A stretch of 64,000 bases of DNA. It comes from Phaeobacter sp. 22II1-1F12B. GTDB taxonomy: Bacteria; Pseudomonadota; Alphaproteobacteria; Rhodobacterales; Rhodobacteraceae. The position numbers and the translations under genes are program-made. The notes beneath the pieces are model-generated. The model did not search any database, was not told the DNA's origin, and saw only the letters and a list, made by a program, of their open reading frames with translations. Numbering within the stretch: the first letter of the stretch is position 1; the number at the start of each line of letters is the position of its first letter. The stretch is taken from positions 62,001 to 126,000 of the forward strand of contig NZ_AQQP01000001.1 in assembly GCF_002210165.1 (NCBI RefSeq), written 5' to 3'. Positions 49,381 to 59,131 of the stretch are shown here, piece by piece.

Positions 49381-51612
49381 ATGGCATCAGGTAACAAACG
49401 CAAACCGCCACTGGTGGCGGATCGGAAAAGGGCTGCGAACGGGCAGCCGCCGAAGGTGGGACTGAAAGTGCCGCCCAAGCCGGGAACCGCCAAACCGAAA
49501 CCCGCGAAATCGACCCGGAAGACCAGCCGTAAACCGGCGCGAAAAACCACGCGGCGCAAGGGCGGCGGTGGCATCGGTGGCTTTTTCCGCGCGGTGTTCG
49601 GCTGGATCATGCGCCTGATCTGGCGCGTGACCTCGCGCCTTGCGATGGTCGTGGCGCTGCTGGTCGGGATCGCCGTTGCCTATGTCTATTCCGGTCTGCC
49701 AGAGATGTCCGCCCTGCTCGATGGACGTGCCCGTGGATCGGTCACCCTGCAGGATTACCAGGGTAATGTCTTTGCATGGCGGGGCGACCAGTTTGCCGGT
49801 GTGGTGACGGCACAATCCGTCTCTCCGAATCTACGCAATGCGATCATCGCGACCGAGGACCGGCGATTCTACCGGCATTTCGGCCTTAGTCCGCGCGGTA
49901 TCGCCAGCGCCGTGGCCATCAACCTGCGCGCCGGGCGCGGTCCGCTTTCTGGTAACGGCGGGTCGACGATCACGCAGCAGACGGCAAAACTGCTGTGCCT
50001 TGGTGTCGAATACGACCCGACCCAGTGGGAGAACGAGACCGCCTACGAGGACGATTGCCGTCAGGGTTCCCTGTGGCGCAAGGGCAAAGAGGCGATCTAT
50101 GCCCTTGCGATGGAGCTCAAGTATACCAAGGACGAGATACTGACGATCTATATGAACCGGGCTTTCCTTGGCGCGGGCGCGCGTGGATTCGAGGCGGCGA
50201 GCCAGCGGTATTTCGGCAAATCGGCAGCCGAGGTCAGCCCCGCCGAGGCGGCGATGCTGGCCGGGTTGCTCAAGGCGCCGACGCGCTATGCCCCGACCAA
50301 CAACCTTGAACGTTCGCAGGGGCGGGCGGCGACCATCGTGCGGCTGATGGAAGAACAGGATTACCTGACCGCCGAAGAGGCCCGTTATGCGCAGGACAAT
50401 CCGGCGCAGCTGTCCGAGGCCGCCGAGGCCAAGGCGGGCGGGTATTTCGCCGACTGGGTGATGTCGAGCGGACCCGAGTTCTTTACCCGCAAGACCACCG
50501 AAGACGTGATTATCCGCACCACGCTGGACCGGCGCTTGCAGCAGGCCGCCGAGGACGCGATGCGGATCGTGTTCGATGAAAAGGTGAGCGAAGGCTCCAA
50601 AGCACAGGCGGCGATTGTCGTGATGTCGGCCGATGGGGCCGTGCGCGCCATGGTTGGTGGGCGCAACACCAAGGTTTCGGGCGCGTTCAACCGCGCGATA
50701 CAGGCCAAGCGGCAGACCGGGTCTTCGTTCAAGCCTTTCGTCTATGCGACCGCGCTTGAGGCAGGGTATTCGCCGATGGATACGGTGATGGACGAGCCGT
50801 TCTGCATGAACGTGGTCGGGTCAGGCCAGTGGTGCCCGGAGAACTATACCCACAAGCATTACGGCGAGGTGACACTGGCGCGGTCTCTCCGCGATTCGCT
50901 CAATATCCCGGCGGTGAAAGTGTCGGAGATGGTGGGGCGTGATCTTGTGCGGAAGGTGGCGGACGACTTCGGCATCAAGAGCGATCTGGCGGCAGGTCCG
51001 TCGCTGGCGCTTGGCGCGTCGGAAAGCACGCTGCTTGAGATGACGGGCGCTTATGCGGGTATCCTGAACGGCGGTTCCTCGGTCAAACCCTACGGGCTGG
51101 TTGACCTGAAGCTGCTCGGCGACGACCAGCCGCTGATGGACGCGGATGGCGGTATTGGCGAAAGGGTGATCCGGGCCGAGGCGGCGCAGCAGCTGATCTG
51201 GATGATGGAGAAAGTCATCAGCGAAGGCACCGGGCGGCGCGCGGCGATTCCCGGATGGGAGGCTGCGGGCAAGACAGGCACGACTTCGAGCTATCGCGAT
51301 GCATGGTTCGTTGGCTTTACGTCCGAATATGTCGCCGGGGTCTGGATGGGCTATGACGACAACACGCCGCTCAAGGGAGTGACCGGCAGCGGTCTGCCCG
51401 CCGAAATCTGGCGAGAGACGATGGTGCGAGTCCATGAAGGCCTTGAGCCGCGTCCTCTGCCCGCGCTGCCGCCGCAGGACGGTTCGCGCAACCGGGACGG
51501 GCTGGCACCGACCACGGTGTCGGGATCGGAATCGGCCATCGAGCGGCTCTTGCGCGGGATTTTCAGTGGCGATGGCAGCAGCCAGGACCCGGCCAACGGT
51601 GGCACCCGCTGA
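49381..51612 (+). CDS. Bifunctional penicillin-binding protein (PBP1A family)
   Basis: 743 residues. A very basic, Lys/Pro-rich cytoplasmic tail (about residues 1-70) precedes one membrane helix (AMVVALLVGIAVAYVYSG). The glycosyltransferase domain has ATEDRRFYRHFGLSPRGI and GGSTITQQTAKLLCL near residues 155-200. The transpeptidase domain has the nucleophile in TGSSFKPFVYATALE, SLN in LRDSLNIPAVKV and AGKTGTTSSYRDAWF. It polymerises and cross-links peptidoglycan. A terminator follows at 51621. Confidence 0.94.
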   Translation: MASGNKRKPPLVADRKRAANGQPPKVGLKVPPKPGTAKPKPAKSTRKTSRKPARKTTRRKGGGGIGGFFRAVFGWIMRLIWRVTSRLAMVVALLVGIAVAYVYSGLPEMSALLDGRARGSVTLQDYQGNVFAWRGDQFAGVVTAQSVSPNLRNAIIATEDRRFYRHFGLSPRGIASAVAINLRAGRGPLSGNGGSTITQQTAKLLCLGVEYDPTQWENETAYEDDCRQGSLWRKGKEAIYALAMELKYTKDEILTIYMNRAFLGAGARGFEAASQRYFGKSAAEVSPAEAAMLAGLLKAPTRYAPTNNLERSQGRAATIVRLMEEQDYLTAEEARYAQDNPAQLSEAAEAKAGGYFADWVMSSGPEFFTRKTTEDVIIRTTLDRRLQQAAEDAMRIVFDEKVSEGSKAQAAIVVMSADGAVRAMVGGRNTKVSGAFNRAIQAKRQTGSSFKPFVYATALEAGYSPMDTVMDEPFCMNVVGSGQWCPENYTHKHYGEVTLARSLRDSLNIPAVKVSEMVGRDLVRKVADDFGIKSDLAAGPSLALGASESTLLEMTGAYAGILNGGSSVKPYGLVDLKLLGDDQPLMDADGGIGERVIRAEAAQQLIWMMEKVISEGTGRRAAIPGWEAAGKTGTTSSYRDAWFVGFTSEYVAGVWMGYDDNTPLKGVTGSGLPAEIWRETMVRVHEGLEPRPLPALPPQDGSRNRDGLAPTTVSGSESAIERLLRGIFSGDGSSQDPANGGTR

Positions 51613-51620
51613 AACGAAAA

Positions 51621-51650
51621 CGGGCGGCCCGAGGGACCGCCCGCTTTTTT
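51621..51650 (+). terminator. Rho-independent terminator after the PBP gene
   Basis: CGGGCGG CCCGAGGGA CCGCCCG followed by CTTTTTT. Confidence 0.85.
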
Positions 51651-51671
51651 ACGTAATGGCTTATGGCCGTA

Positions 51672-52280
51672 TCAACCCATCGCTTTGAGATCGGCGATCA
51701 GCTGGTCGATATTGCCCCCGCGGCGGTCCAGCATCGCGCCGATTTCGGTGCGTTCGGTCAGCAGCAGGTTCACGCCTTCGATGAACATGTTGAAGAACTT
51801 GTCGCGGCCGGACTTGTCCGAAACAAGGAAGGTCACGTCGAACGGGGCCTGCCCCTGCAGGTCCGCCTGCGCGCGTACCTCGTACCCGGCCTTGATTGCG
51901 CGGGTGGATTTCACGGTGACGGTGCCGCCGACGAATTCACGGAAGCGGCGGCCGTACTTGTTGGCGATATAGACCTCGAACGCGTCGGTGAAGGCGCGCA
52001 TCTGGCCCGCGCTTGCGCTGCGGGCATCCGCGCCCAGCGCGTAGCGGGCCATGATCGCCGTGTCGGCATAGGTCGAAAAGATCTTTTCGAATTCCCGGAT
52101 CTTCGACGCATCCGAACCGCCACCGGCGATAACCCGGTTGATGTCGGCGACCACCCGGTCAACAAGCTGACGGGCACCGGCCTCGGTCAGGGCGAGAACG
52201 CGGGACGGAAGGGCTGCGAGCGCGGCAAAGCTGCAAGCGGTGGCGAGGAAGCCGCGGCGTGAGAAAACGGTACTATTCAT
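51672..52280 (-). CDS. mlaC: MlaC-like ABC/phospholipid-binding protein with Tat signal
   Basis: 202 residues. The N-terminus, STVFSRRGFLATACSFAALA, has a twin-arginine (SRRxFL) export motif instead of the usual Sec signal. The mature part (VVADINRVIAGG, FEKIFSTYADTAIMARYALG, YEVRAQADLQGQAPFDVTFL, GVNLLLTERTEIGAMLDRRG) is the MlaC/Ttg2D family, which ferries phospholipids between the outer-membrane MlaA complex and the inner-membrane MlaFEDB. Start at 52280 is the only one giving a signal peptide. It overlaps the mlaA end by 8 bases. Confidence 0.9.
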   Translation of the reverse strand: MNSTVFSRRGFLATACSFAALAALPSRVLALTEAGARQLVDRVVADINRVIAGGGSDASKIREFEKIFSTYADTAIMARYALGADARSASAGQMRAFTDAFEVYIANKYGRRFREFVGGTVTVKSTRAIKAGYEVRAQADLQGQAPFDVTFLVSDKSGRDKFFNMFIEGVNLLLTERTEIGAMLDRRGGNIDQLIADLKAMG

Positions 52281-53088
52281 AGGGATCCTCATAGGGGTCT
52301 GAGTACAAATCGGGAGCGGCACCGGGTTCCGCATAGGGATCGGTTCCATCCGCATATGGGTCAGAATAGGTTTCACCACCAGCCCCGGCCAGTTCGAATC
52401 GGCGGTTCTGGAGATAGATAATCCGTGATTGAGCGTAGCTGTCGGCGCTTTCGTAGAGAATCGAATCGATGGTGTCAGAGTAACGACCACGGTTGCCGAG
52501 CTGTTGAACGACCTTGGAAACCAGCGTCACGTTGGCCACGCGGTTGGACCGGGAATAACCGATCGGGTTGGTGAAGAAGTCGACGACAAGACCCACCGCG
52601 TCACGCTGGTTCGACGGCCCGAATGCGGGCAGTTCGACATAGGCACCTTCGGGCGCGCCCCAGATGTGCAGGGTTTCGCCGAAATCGGTTTCATCGGCGG
52701 GCAGCCCGAATTCGGTTGCGGGATCGGCAAGACCGGCAAAACCGATGGTTGAATTCAGCAGGAAGCGGGCAAGCGCCGTCCCGGCGCGTTTCGGGTTGCC
52801 CTGCAGGATGCCATTGACCATGTTGCTAGGCTCGGACGCGTTGTCGGCGAAATAGCTGAAGCTGTCCACAATCGGCGGCGGCACGATGGCGACATAGCCC
52901 TTGGACGCCGGGCGGAACAGGGCCCGGTCCAACCCGAGGTTGAGCTGGTGAATGCTGCGGTTGGTCTTTTCATAGGGGTCTACGACCTCACCGGAGGAAC
53001 CGGAGTTCTTCGGAACGGCACAGGCGGATACGAACCCGACAAAAACAAGCAAAATAAGGAAGCGGGCAGCTTGAAACGGCGCGTTCAT
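52273..53088 (-). CDS. mlaA: MlaA (VacJ) outer-membrane lipoprotein
   Basis: 271 residues. The lipobox is FVSAC (cysteine near residue 23) after LLVFVGFVSA. The VacJ core covers DPYEKTNRSIHQLNLGLDRA, RPASKGYVAIVPPPIVDSFS, NDNASEPSN-like FADNASEPSNMVNGILQGNP, and LPADETDFGETLHIWGAPEG. The C-terminus is Asp/Tyr/Pro-rich (SDPYADGTDPYAEPG, SDPYEDPYE), an acidic tail longer than usual. It removes mislocalised phospholipids from the outer leaflet, with MlaC encoded downstream. Divergent from the type I secretion genes. Confidence 0.93.
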   Translation of the reverse strand: MNAPFQAARFLILLVFVGFVSACAVPKNSGSSGEVVDPYEKTNRSIHQLNLGLDRALFRPASKGYVAIVPPPIVDSFSYFADNASEPSNMVNGILQGNPKRAGTALARFLLNSTIGFAGLADPATEFGLPADETDFGETLHIWGAPEGAYVELPAFGPSNQRDAVGLVVDFFTNPIGYSRSNRVANVTLVSKVVQQLGNRGRYSDTIDSILYESADSYAQSRIIYLQNRRFELAGAGGETYSDPYADGTDPYAEPGAAPDLYSDPYEDPYE

Positions 53089-53291
53089 TCGATCAGAAGT
53101 CCATCTATAAAGGCGAAACGGTATTAGTGCGACTATTTAGAGTAATGAGGCGCAGTTCACAGATCATCGGTGTTCACTTAAACAATATGTGGCCGAGAAG
53201 AAACAGGCTGTTCGCAGATTGGTGATGTAAGGCCAATATACGCACAGCAATTGTCAATATCCCCCAAACGGCGGGCAGGACGGAGCACCAA

Positions 53292-55016
53292 GTGAGACAC
53301 AAATCAGGCCGCGAGGAACTACGCGAGGCGCGGCGACAAAGTCGTGGGCTATACTGGGCCGTCGGTCTTTTCAGCTTTTTCGCAAACATGCTGATGCTGA
53401 CGGGGCCGCTTTACATGTTGCAGGTCTATGACCGTGTGCTTGGCAGCCGGTCCGAGGCGACTCTGGTGGCACTGTCGCTGCTAGTGGTCTTTCTTTATGG
53501 CGTGATGGGCATTCTCGATTACACGCGCGGCCGTATCATGGCGCGTGTCGGTGCCCGGTTTCAGGCCGCGCTGGACCATCGGGTCTTTGACGCGATGATC
53601 CGTCGCTCTGCGGTCGCGCCCGATCCGGCGGCGCAGACCGGGCTTTCCGACCTTGAATCGATACAGCGCCTGATATCCTCGCCAGTGCTCATGAGCCTTT
53701 TCGACCTGCCGTGGACGCCCGTATTCCTTGCCGGGATCATGCTGTTCCACCCGTGGCTTGGGTTCCTTGCCATGGGCGGCGGCGCGGTGCTGATCGCCAT
53801 CACCCTGCTGAACCAGCTGTTTTCACGCGGACCGATGATGCAGGCGAACCGCTCTTCCCACCGGGCGGGACTTTTATCCGAGGAAATCCGTAACGAATCC
53901 GAAATGATCCAGAGCATGGGGATGCGCGGTGCCGCATTCAGGCGCTGGCGGGTGGCGCGCGATGCCTCGCTGAAGGAATCGATCTCGGCCAATGACGTGG
54001 GCGGCACGTTTTCCACCATGACCAAGACGCTGCGCCTGTTCCTGCAATCGGCAATGCTGGGCCTTGGCGCTTATCTCGTGTTGCAGAACGAATTGACCGC
54101 CGGTGCGATGATCGCGGGGTCGATCCTGATGGGCCGCGCGCTGGCCCCGATCGAGATGATCATCGGCCAGTGGAGCGCCGTGCAGCGCGCGCAGAAAGGC
54201 TGGAAAAGTCTTGCGGAATTGCTCGACAAGGTGCCGCCGGAACATGAGCGCACTGCCCTGCCGAAACCGCGCGCCAAGCTGGACGTGCAATCGCTGACGC
54301 TGGTGCCGCCGGGCGATTCCCGTGCCTCATTGCGGACCATCAGCTTCAAGGTGGAGCCGGGTCAGGCAATTGGCGTCATCGGACCCTCAGGCGCTGGCAA
54401 ATCGACGCTCGCCCGGGCGCTTACCGGAGTCTGGAAACCCGCAGGCGGAACGATCCGGCTCGACGGGGCCGGGCTCGACCAGTACGACGCGGACGTGCTG
54501 GGCCTGCATATCGGGTACCTGCCACAACGCGTCCAGCTGTTCGACGGCACCATCGCCGAGAACATCGCCCGACTGGGCACCGAACCCGATGCGGAGAAAG
54601 TCGTTGCGGCGGCCAAGAAAGCCGATGCGCATGACATGATCGTTCATCTGCCCGATGGCTACGATACGCGGGTTGCTGCCGGGGGCGGACGACTGTCCGG
54701 CGGGCAGATGCAGCGTATCGCGCTGGCCCGCGCACTTTACGATGATCCGGTAATCGTCATTCTGGACGAGCCGAACTCGAACCTCGACAACGAAGGCTCG
54801 ATGGCGCTGAATCAGGCGATCCGGTCGCTCAAAGCCGAGGGCCGCTCTTGCCTGATCATGGCCCACCGCCCGGCGGCTATTCAGGAATGCGATATGCTGC
54901 TGGTGCTTGATCAGGGCACACGCGCGGCATTCGGTCCCAAGGCGCAGGTGCTCAAGGAAATGGTATCCAACCATGAAGAATTGACCAAGACCGCCGCTAT
55001 GGGAGGTGTCCGATGA
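53292..55016 (+). CDS. Type I secretion system permease/ATPase
   Basis: 574 residues: six membrane helices in the first half (about residues 25-310), then the ABC ATPase with Walker [21 protein letters not shown], signature [15 protein letters not shown], Walker [14 protein letters not shown] and the switch His in [10 protein letters not shown]. It belongs to the PrtD/AprD/HasD family, which exports RTX proteases, lipases and similar proteins lacking signal peptides. GTG start at 53292. It overlaps the adaptor gene by 4 bases. No RTX substrate or TolC is encoded here. Confidence 0.93.
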   Translation: MRHKSGREELREARRQSRGLYWAVGLFSFFANMLMLTGPLYMLQVYDRVLGSRSEATLVALSLLVVFLYGVMGILDYTRGRIMARVGARFQAALDHRVFDAMIRRSAVAPDPAAQTGLSDLESIQRLISSPVLMSLFDLPWTPVFLAGIMLFHPWLGFLAMGGGAVLIAITLLNQLFSRGPMMQANRSSHRAGLLSEEIRNESEMIQSMGMRGAAFRRWRVARDASLKESISANDVGGTFSTMTKTLRLFLQSAMLGLGAYLVLQNELTAGAMIAGSILMGRALAPIEMIIGQWSAVQRAQKGWKSLAELLDKVPPEHERTALPKPRAKLDVQSLTLVPPGDSRASLRTISFKVEPGQAIGVIGPSGAGKSTLARALTGVWKPAGGTIRLDGAGLDQYDADVLGLHIGYLPQRVQLFDGTIAENIARLGTEPDAEKVVAAAKKADAHDMIVHLPDGYDTRVAAGGGRLSGGQMQRIALARALYDDPVIVILDEPNSNLDNEGSMALNQAIRSLKAEGRSCLIMAHRPAAIQECDMLLVLDQGTRAAFGPKAQVLKEMVSNHEELTKTAAMGGVR

Positions 55017-56311
55017 GCGATAATTCATGGTCCGCTCGCACGCCGCTGATCATCGGTTTCATCGGCCTGCTGACGCTGGTCGGCGGGTTCGGCACATGGG
55101 CGGTGGTCAGTAATATCGCCGGCGCCGTCATCGCCCCGGGCCGGATCGAAGTCGAAAGCAACCGACAGGTGGTGCAGCACCCTGACGGTGGGGTGGTGAC
55201 CGAAATCCTTGTCGAGGAAGGCGATACCGTCGAAATGGGCGAGACGCTGATCCGTCTTGATGCCGAATTCCTTGCCTCGGAGCTTTTGATTACCGAGGGC
55301 CAGCTGTTCGAACTGATGGCCCGCCGGGGTCGGCTTGAAGCCGAGCGGGACGATGCGACCGAGATTACCTTTGACGACGAACTGCTGGAGATGGCGAAAA
55401 ACCGTCCGACAGTGGCAGAACTGATCGACGGGCAGCAGCGCCTGTTTCAGGCGCGTCGGGAATCCATCGCGAACGAGACCGACCAGCTTGAAAAGCGTCG
55501 AGGCCAGATCCAGAACCAGATCGAGGGGATCGACGCGCAGCAGGTTTCACTTGGTCGTCAGCTCGAGCTGATCGATACTGAACTGACCAACCAGCAATCG
55601 CTGCTGGATCGTGGGCTGGCACAGGCGGGTACGGTGCTGAACCTGCAACGGACCGCCGCGAACCTCGACGGTACACTGGGTGAGCTGAAAGCCTCCGAGG
55701 CGCAGGCCGAAGGGCGCATCACCGAGATCGACATCGAGGTGCTCAAACTGGGCTCGCAGCAGCGCGAAGAGGCGATCACCCGCCTGCGCGACCTGCAATA
55801 TCAGGAACTGGAACTGGCCGAGAAACGCCGCTCGCTGAAAGAACGGCTGGCGCGGCTGGATATTACCGCCCCGGTTTCCGGTATCGTCTATGGGCTTCAG
55901 GTGCACACGCCACGCTCGGTGATCCGGCCTGCCGACCCGGTGCTGTACCTCGTGCCGCAGGACCGGCCCCTTGTCATCGCAACCCGGGTCGAGCCGATCC
56001 ATATCGACAAGATCTCGGTCGGGCAGGAAGTGGCGCTGCGCTTTTCGGCGCTGGACCAGCGTGAAACTCCCGAGGTTTTCGGCACAGTCACCAAGATTTC
56101 CGCCGATGCCTTTGAAGATCAGAACGGCCAGTTTTCATTCTACCGTACAGAGATCGCGCTGAACGAAGGCGAGCAGGAACGGCTGCCAGTCGGGACGGTC
56201 CTTTTGCCGGGGATGCCGGTCGAGGCCTTTATCCGGACCGAGGAACGGTCGCCGATGTGGTATTTCATCAAACCGCTGGCGGATTATTTCATCAAGGCGT
56301 TCCGAGAATAG
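55013..56311 (+). CDS. HlyD family type I secretion periplasmic adaptor
   Basis: 432 residues. One N-terminal membrane helix ([20 protein letters not shown]), a lipoyl-like half at [20 protein letters not shown] and [20 protein letters not shown], a long coiled coil (about residues 130-285) and the beta-barrel domain with [20 protein letters not shown]. It bridges the inner-membrane ABC exporter and an outer-membrane TolC channel. Coupled to the permease/ATPase by an ATGA overlap. A 9-bp inverted repeat lies downstream. Confidence 0.93.
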   Translation: MSDNSWSARTPLIIGFIGLLTLVGGFGTWAVVSNIAGAVIAPGRIEVESNRQVVQHPDGGVVTEILVEEGDTVEMGETLIRLDAEFLASELLITEGQLFELMARRGRLEAERDDATEITFDDELLEMAKNRPTVAELIDGQQRLFQARRESIANETDQLEKRRGQIQNQIEGIDAQQVSLGRQLELIDTELTNQQSLLDRGLAQAGTVLNLQRTAANLDGTLGELKASEAQAEGRITEIDIEVLKLGSQQREEAITRLRDLQYQELELAEKRRSLKERLARLDITAPVSGIVYGLQVHTPRSVIRPADPVLYLVPQDRPLVIATRVEPIHIDKISVGQEVALRFSALDQRETPEVFGTVTKISADAFEDQNGQFSFYRTEIALNEGEQERLPVGTVLLPGMPVEAFIRTEERSPMWYFIKPLADYFIKAFRE

Positions 56312-56317
56312 GCTTTT

Positions 56318-56350
56318 CGTCGCGCAGGGCTGCGGTTAGCGTGCGCGACG
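56318..56350. repeat. 9-bp inverted repeat after the secretion genes
   Basis: CGTCGCGCA and TGCGCGACG are perfectly complementary with 15 bases between. There is no T-run, so it is at best a weak terminator or a processing hairpin. Confidence 0.45.
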
Positions 56351-56374
56351 AATACCGCCTGAAAGGAACCCGAG

Positions 56375-56833
56375 ATGAGCATTGAAAGCAGACTTGCAGA
56401 ACTGGGCGTAACCCTGCCCGACGCCCCTGCCCCGGCAGCGAATTACGTGCCCTACGTTCAGACCGGTGACATCGTCTATGTCTCAGGTCAGATCTCGCAG
56501 GATGCGAATGGGCCAGTAAAGGGCAAGCTGGGCGCAGATCTTGAGGCTGAAGAAGGGGCCGCAGCGGCGAAACTCTGCGCGATCAGTCTTTTGGCGCAGG
56601 TGCGTGCGGCCTGTGGCGGCGATCTGGACCGGCTGGTGCGGGTGGTGAAACTGACCGGTTTCGTCAATTCCACTGCGGATTTCACCGATCAGCCCAAGGT
56701 GATCAACGGCTGTTCCGATTTCATGGTCGAAGCGCTGGGCGATGCCGGGCGTCACGCGCGTTCCGCCGTTTCCGCCGCTGCCCTGCCGCTGGGTGTGGCC
56801 GTTGAAATCGAAGGTATCTTCCAAATCAAATGA
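56375..56833 (+). CDS. RidA family protein
   Basis: 152 residues of the YjgF/YER057c/UK114 fold. NYVPYVQTGDIVYVSGQISQ and RVVKLTGFVNSTADFTDQPK are family segments, with ARSAVSAAALPLGVAVEIEG at the end, where the substrate Arg sits. RidA members deaminate reactive enamine/imine intermediates; this one is of the longer RidA subgroup, so activity is not certain. GGAACCC upstream may act as ribosome site. It overlaps the GDPD gene by 4 bases. Confidence 0.88.
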   Translation: MSIESRLAELGVTLPDAPAPAANYVPYVQTGDIVYVSGQISQDANGPVKGKLGADLEAEEGAAAAKLCAISLLAQVRAACGGDLDRLVRVVKLTGFVNSTADFTDQPKVINGCSDFMVEALGDAGRHARSAVSAAALPLGVAVEIEGIFQIK

Positions 56834-57597
56834 CACGATTGCCAGAGGCGTTCCTGCGCCTGCCACTCGCTCACCGCGCCTATCACGACAAGACACAAGG
56901 ACGGCCGGAGAACAGCCGCGCGGCCATTCGCGCCGCCATCGATGCAGGGTATGGGATCGAGATCGACCTGCAACTGACAGCCGATGGACAGGCCGTTGTC
57001 TTTCACGACTACGAGCTGAAGCGCCTGACCGGTGCGACTGGCACCGTGCGCCAGCACTCTGCGCAGGAACTCGCCGAGATTGCCCTTAGCAACGGCGACG
57101 GTGAGACAGTTCCCGGTTTTGCCGAGGTGCTCGAGATCGTCGCAGGCCAGGTACCGCTTCTGGTCGAGCTGAAGGATCAGGATGGCGCGATGGGGCCGGA
57201 TACCGGCGCCCTTGAAGCGGCGACCGCCAAGGCGCTGGAGGGTTATGAAGGTCCGCTGGCGGTGATGTCGTTCAATCCGCACAGCATGGCCGAAATGGCG
57301 CGGCTCGCGCCGGACGTGCCGCGCGGGCTGACAACCTCGGGCTATGACCCGGAGGACTGGCCGCTGAAAGCGGAAACCTGCGCATATCTGCGCGAGATCC
57401 CGGACTTCGACCGGGTCGCGGCCTGTTTCATCAGCCACGAGGCCAAGGATCTGTCCCGTCCGCGCGTCGGTGCGTTGCACGATGCCGGGGTGCCGGTGCT
57501 GTGCTGGACGATCAGATCGCCCGAAGCAGAGGCAGAAGCGCGCAAGCGTGCCGATAACATCACCTTTGAAAGCTACGCGGCCCCGATGCCGTCTTGA
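56830..57597 (+). CDS. Glycerophosphodiester phosphodiesterase
   Basis: 255 residues in a TIM barrel. LAHRAYHDKTQGRPENS has the first catalytic His and the PEN motif (Ser replaces the usual Thr), GYGIEIDLQLTADGQAVVFH supplies the metal-binding Glu/Asp and the second His in FHDY. It hydrolyses glycerophosphodiesters to glycerol 3-phosphate and alcohols, or a related phosphodiester. No signal peptide, so cytoplasmic. Coupled to the RidA-like gene by ATGA overlap. Confidence 0.9.
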   Translation: MTRLPEAFLRLPLAHRAYHDKTQGRPENSRAAIRAAIDAGYGIEIDLQLTADGQAVVFHDYELKRLTGATGTVRQHSAQELAEIALSNGDGETVPGFAEVLEIVAGQVPLLVELKDQDGAMGPDTGALEAATAKALEGYEGPLAVMSFNPHSMAEMARLAPDVPRGLTTSGYDPEDWPLKAETCAYLREIPDFDRVAACFISHEAKDLSRPRVGALHDAGVPVLCWTIRSPEAEAEARKRADNITFESYAAPMPS

Positions 57598-57647
57598 TCC
57601 CCCGCGCCGCTGCTACACATTAGGAGCTGGGGAACGACGGAAAGACC

Positions 57648-58835
57648 ATGGACCAGGCGCAAATCGAAATTCATGTCCTGAACTCCCTTGCGCAAATCGC
57701 GCCAGAGGACTGGGATGCCTGTGCCTGCCCCGAGGCGGCGGATGGCGGCGCGCCGGACGATCCCTTCACGACCTATCGCTTTCTGAAGGCGCTGGAAGAC
57801 AGTGGGTCGGTCGGGACCGGAACCGGCTGGCAGCCACATTACCTTGCCGCCTATCTGGATGGGCAACTGATCGCAGTCGCCCCGATGTACCTCAAGTCGC
57901 ACAGCCAGGGCGAATATATCTTCGATCACAACTGGGCGCATGCCTATGAGCGCGCCGGGGGGCGGTATTACCCCAAGCTGCAGATCGCGGTGCCCTTCAC
58001 CCCTGCGACCGGGCGGCGGTTTCTGGTGCGGCCCGAATACCGCGAGGTCGGCATGTCCGCCCTTGTGCAGGGCGCGGTGCAGCTTGCCGATAATAACGAG
58101 GTTTCGTCGCTGCATATCACCTTTTGCACCGAGGACGAGGCCGACGCCGGTGAGCAGATGGGTCTGATGGCGCGCAGTACCCAGCAGTTCCACTGGCTGG
58201 ATCAGGGGTTCGGCGATTTCGACGGTTTCCTTGCCAGCCTGTCGTCGCGCAAGCGCAAGAATATCCGCAAGGAACGGGCGCAGGCCAATGCCTTTGGCGG
58301 GACGATCCACACCTACACCGGCGACGAAATCCAGCCCGAGCACTGGGATGCCTTCTGGGAGTTCTATCAGGACACCGGGGCGCGGAAATGGGGCTCTCCC
58401 TATCTCACGCGGCGCTTTTTCACGCTGGCGCAGGAGAGCCTGCGCGACGACATTGCGCTGGTTCTGGCCGAGCGTGACGGAAATTATGTGGCGGGCGCGC
58501 TGAACTTTATCGGGCGCAAGACGTTGTTTGGCCGCTACTGGGGCTGCGTCGAGCATCACCCCTGCCTGCATTTCGAACTGTGCTATTATCGCGCCATCGA
58601 CTTTGCCCTTGAAAACGGGTTGCCACGGGTCGAGGCCGGCGCGCAGGGCGAGCATAAACTGGCGCGGGGGTATCTGCCCTGCGAGACCCATTCGCTGCAC
58701 TGGGTCGGCAATCCGGGCTTTGCCCGCGCCATCAAGGACTATCTCGATGCCGAGCGTGAAGCGGTGGCCGAAGAGATCGAAATCCTGACGGAGTACGGAC
58801 CGTTCAGGAAGATAGAAGTGGAAGAACAGGAATGA
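57648..58835 (+). CDS. FemAB-like/GNAT-fold acyltransferase (peptidoglycan-associated type)
   Basis: 395 residues. [80 protein letters not shown] and [16 protein letters not shown] match the FemAB_like (PF04339) proteins often annotated peptidoglycan biosynthesis or GNAT. Substrate unclear. Its stop overlaps the phhB start by 4 bases. Confidence 0.88.
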   Translation: MDQAQIEIHVLNSLAQIAPEDWDACACPEAADGGAPDDPFTTYRFLKALEDSGSVGTGTGWQPHYLAAYLDGQLIAVAPMYLKSHSQGEYIFDHNWAHAYERAGGRYYPKLQIAVPFTPATGRRFLVRPEYREVGMSALVQGAVQLADNNEVSSLHITFCTEDEADAGEQMGLMARSTQQFHWLDQGFGDFDGFLASLSSRKRKNIRKERAQANAFGGTIHTYTGDEIQPEHWDAFWEFYQDTGARKWGSPYLTRRFFTLAQESLRDDIALVLAERDGNYVAGALNFIGRKTLFGRYWGCVEHHPCLHFELCYYRAIDFALENGLPRVEAGAQGEHKLARGYLPCETHSLHWVGNPGFARAIKDYLDAEREAVAEEIEILTEYGPFRKIEVEEQE

Positions 58836-59131
58836 CCGAAAAGCTTTCGGAAGAAACCCGCAAAACCTTGCTGACCCCCTTGTTCGAGACGGGCTGGGCC
58901 ATGTGCGACGACCGGGACGCCATCGAGAAAACATTCACCTTCGATGACTTTGTCGGGGCCTTTGGCTGGATGACCCAAGCCGCCTTCTGGGCGGAAAAAT
59001 GGAACCACCACCCGGAATGGCGCAATGTTTACAAGACCGTGGAAGTTGTACTAACCACGCATGATGTCGAGGGACTAAGCTCGCTCGACGTGAAATTGGC
59101 GCGGAAAATGGACAGCTTGGCAGAGGTTTGA
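58832..59131 (+). CDS. phhB: Pterin-4a-carbinolamine dehydratase
   Basis: 99 residues. [20 protein letters not shown] and [18 protein letters not shown] are the PCD/DCoH signature, with the catalytic HH and the THD. It dehydrates 4a-hydroxytetrahydrobiopterin to quinonoid dihydrobiopterin; phenylalanine hydroxylase is not in this window, so it may serve molybdopterin-related or other pterin recycling. Tight overlaps with both neighbours. Confidence 0.94.
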   Translation: MTEKLSEETRKTLLTPLFETGWAMCDDRDAIEKTFTFDDFVGAFGWMTQAAFWAEKWNHHPEWRNVYKTVEVVLTTHDVEGLSSLDVKLARKMDSLAEV

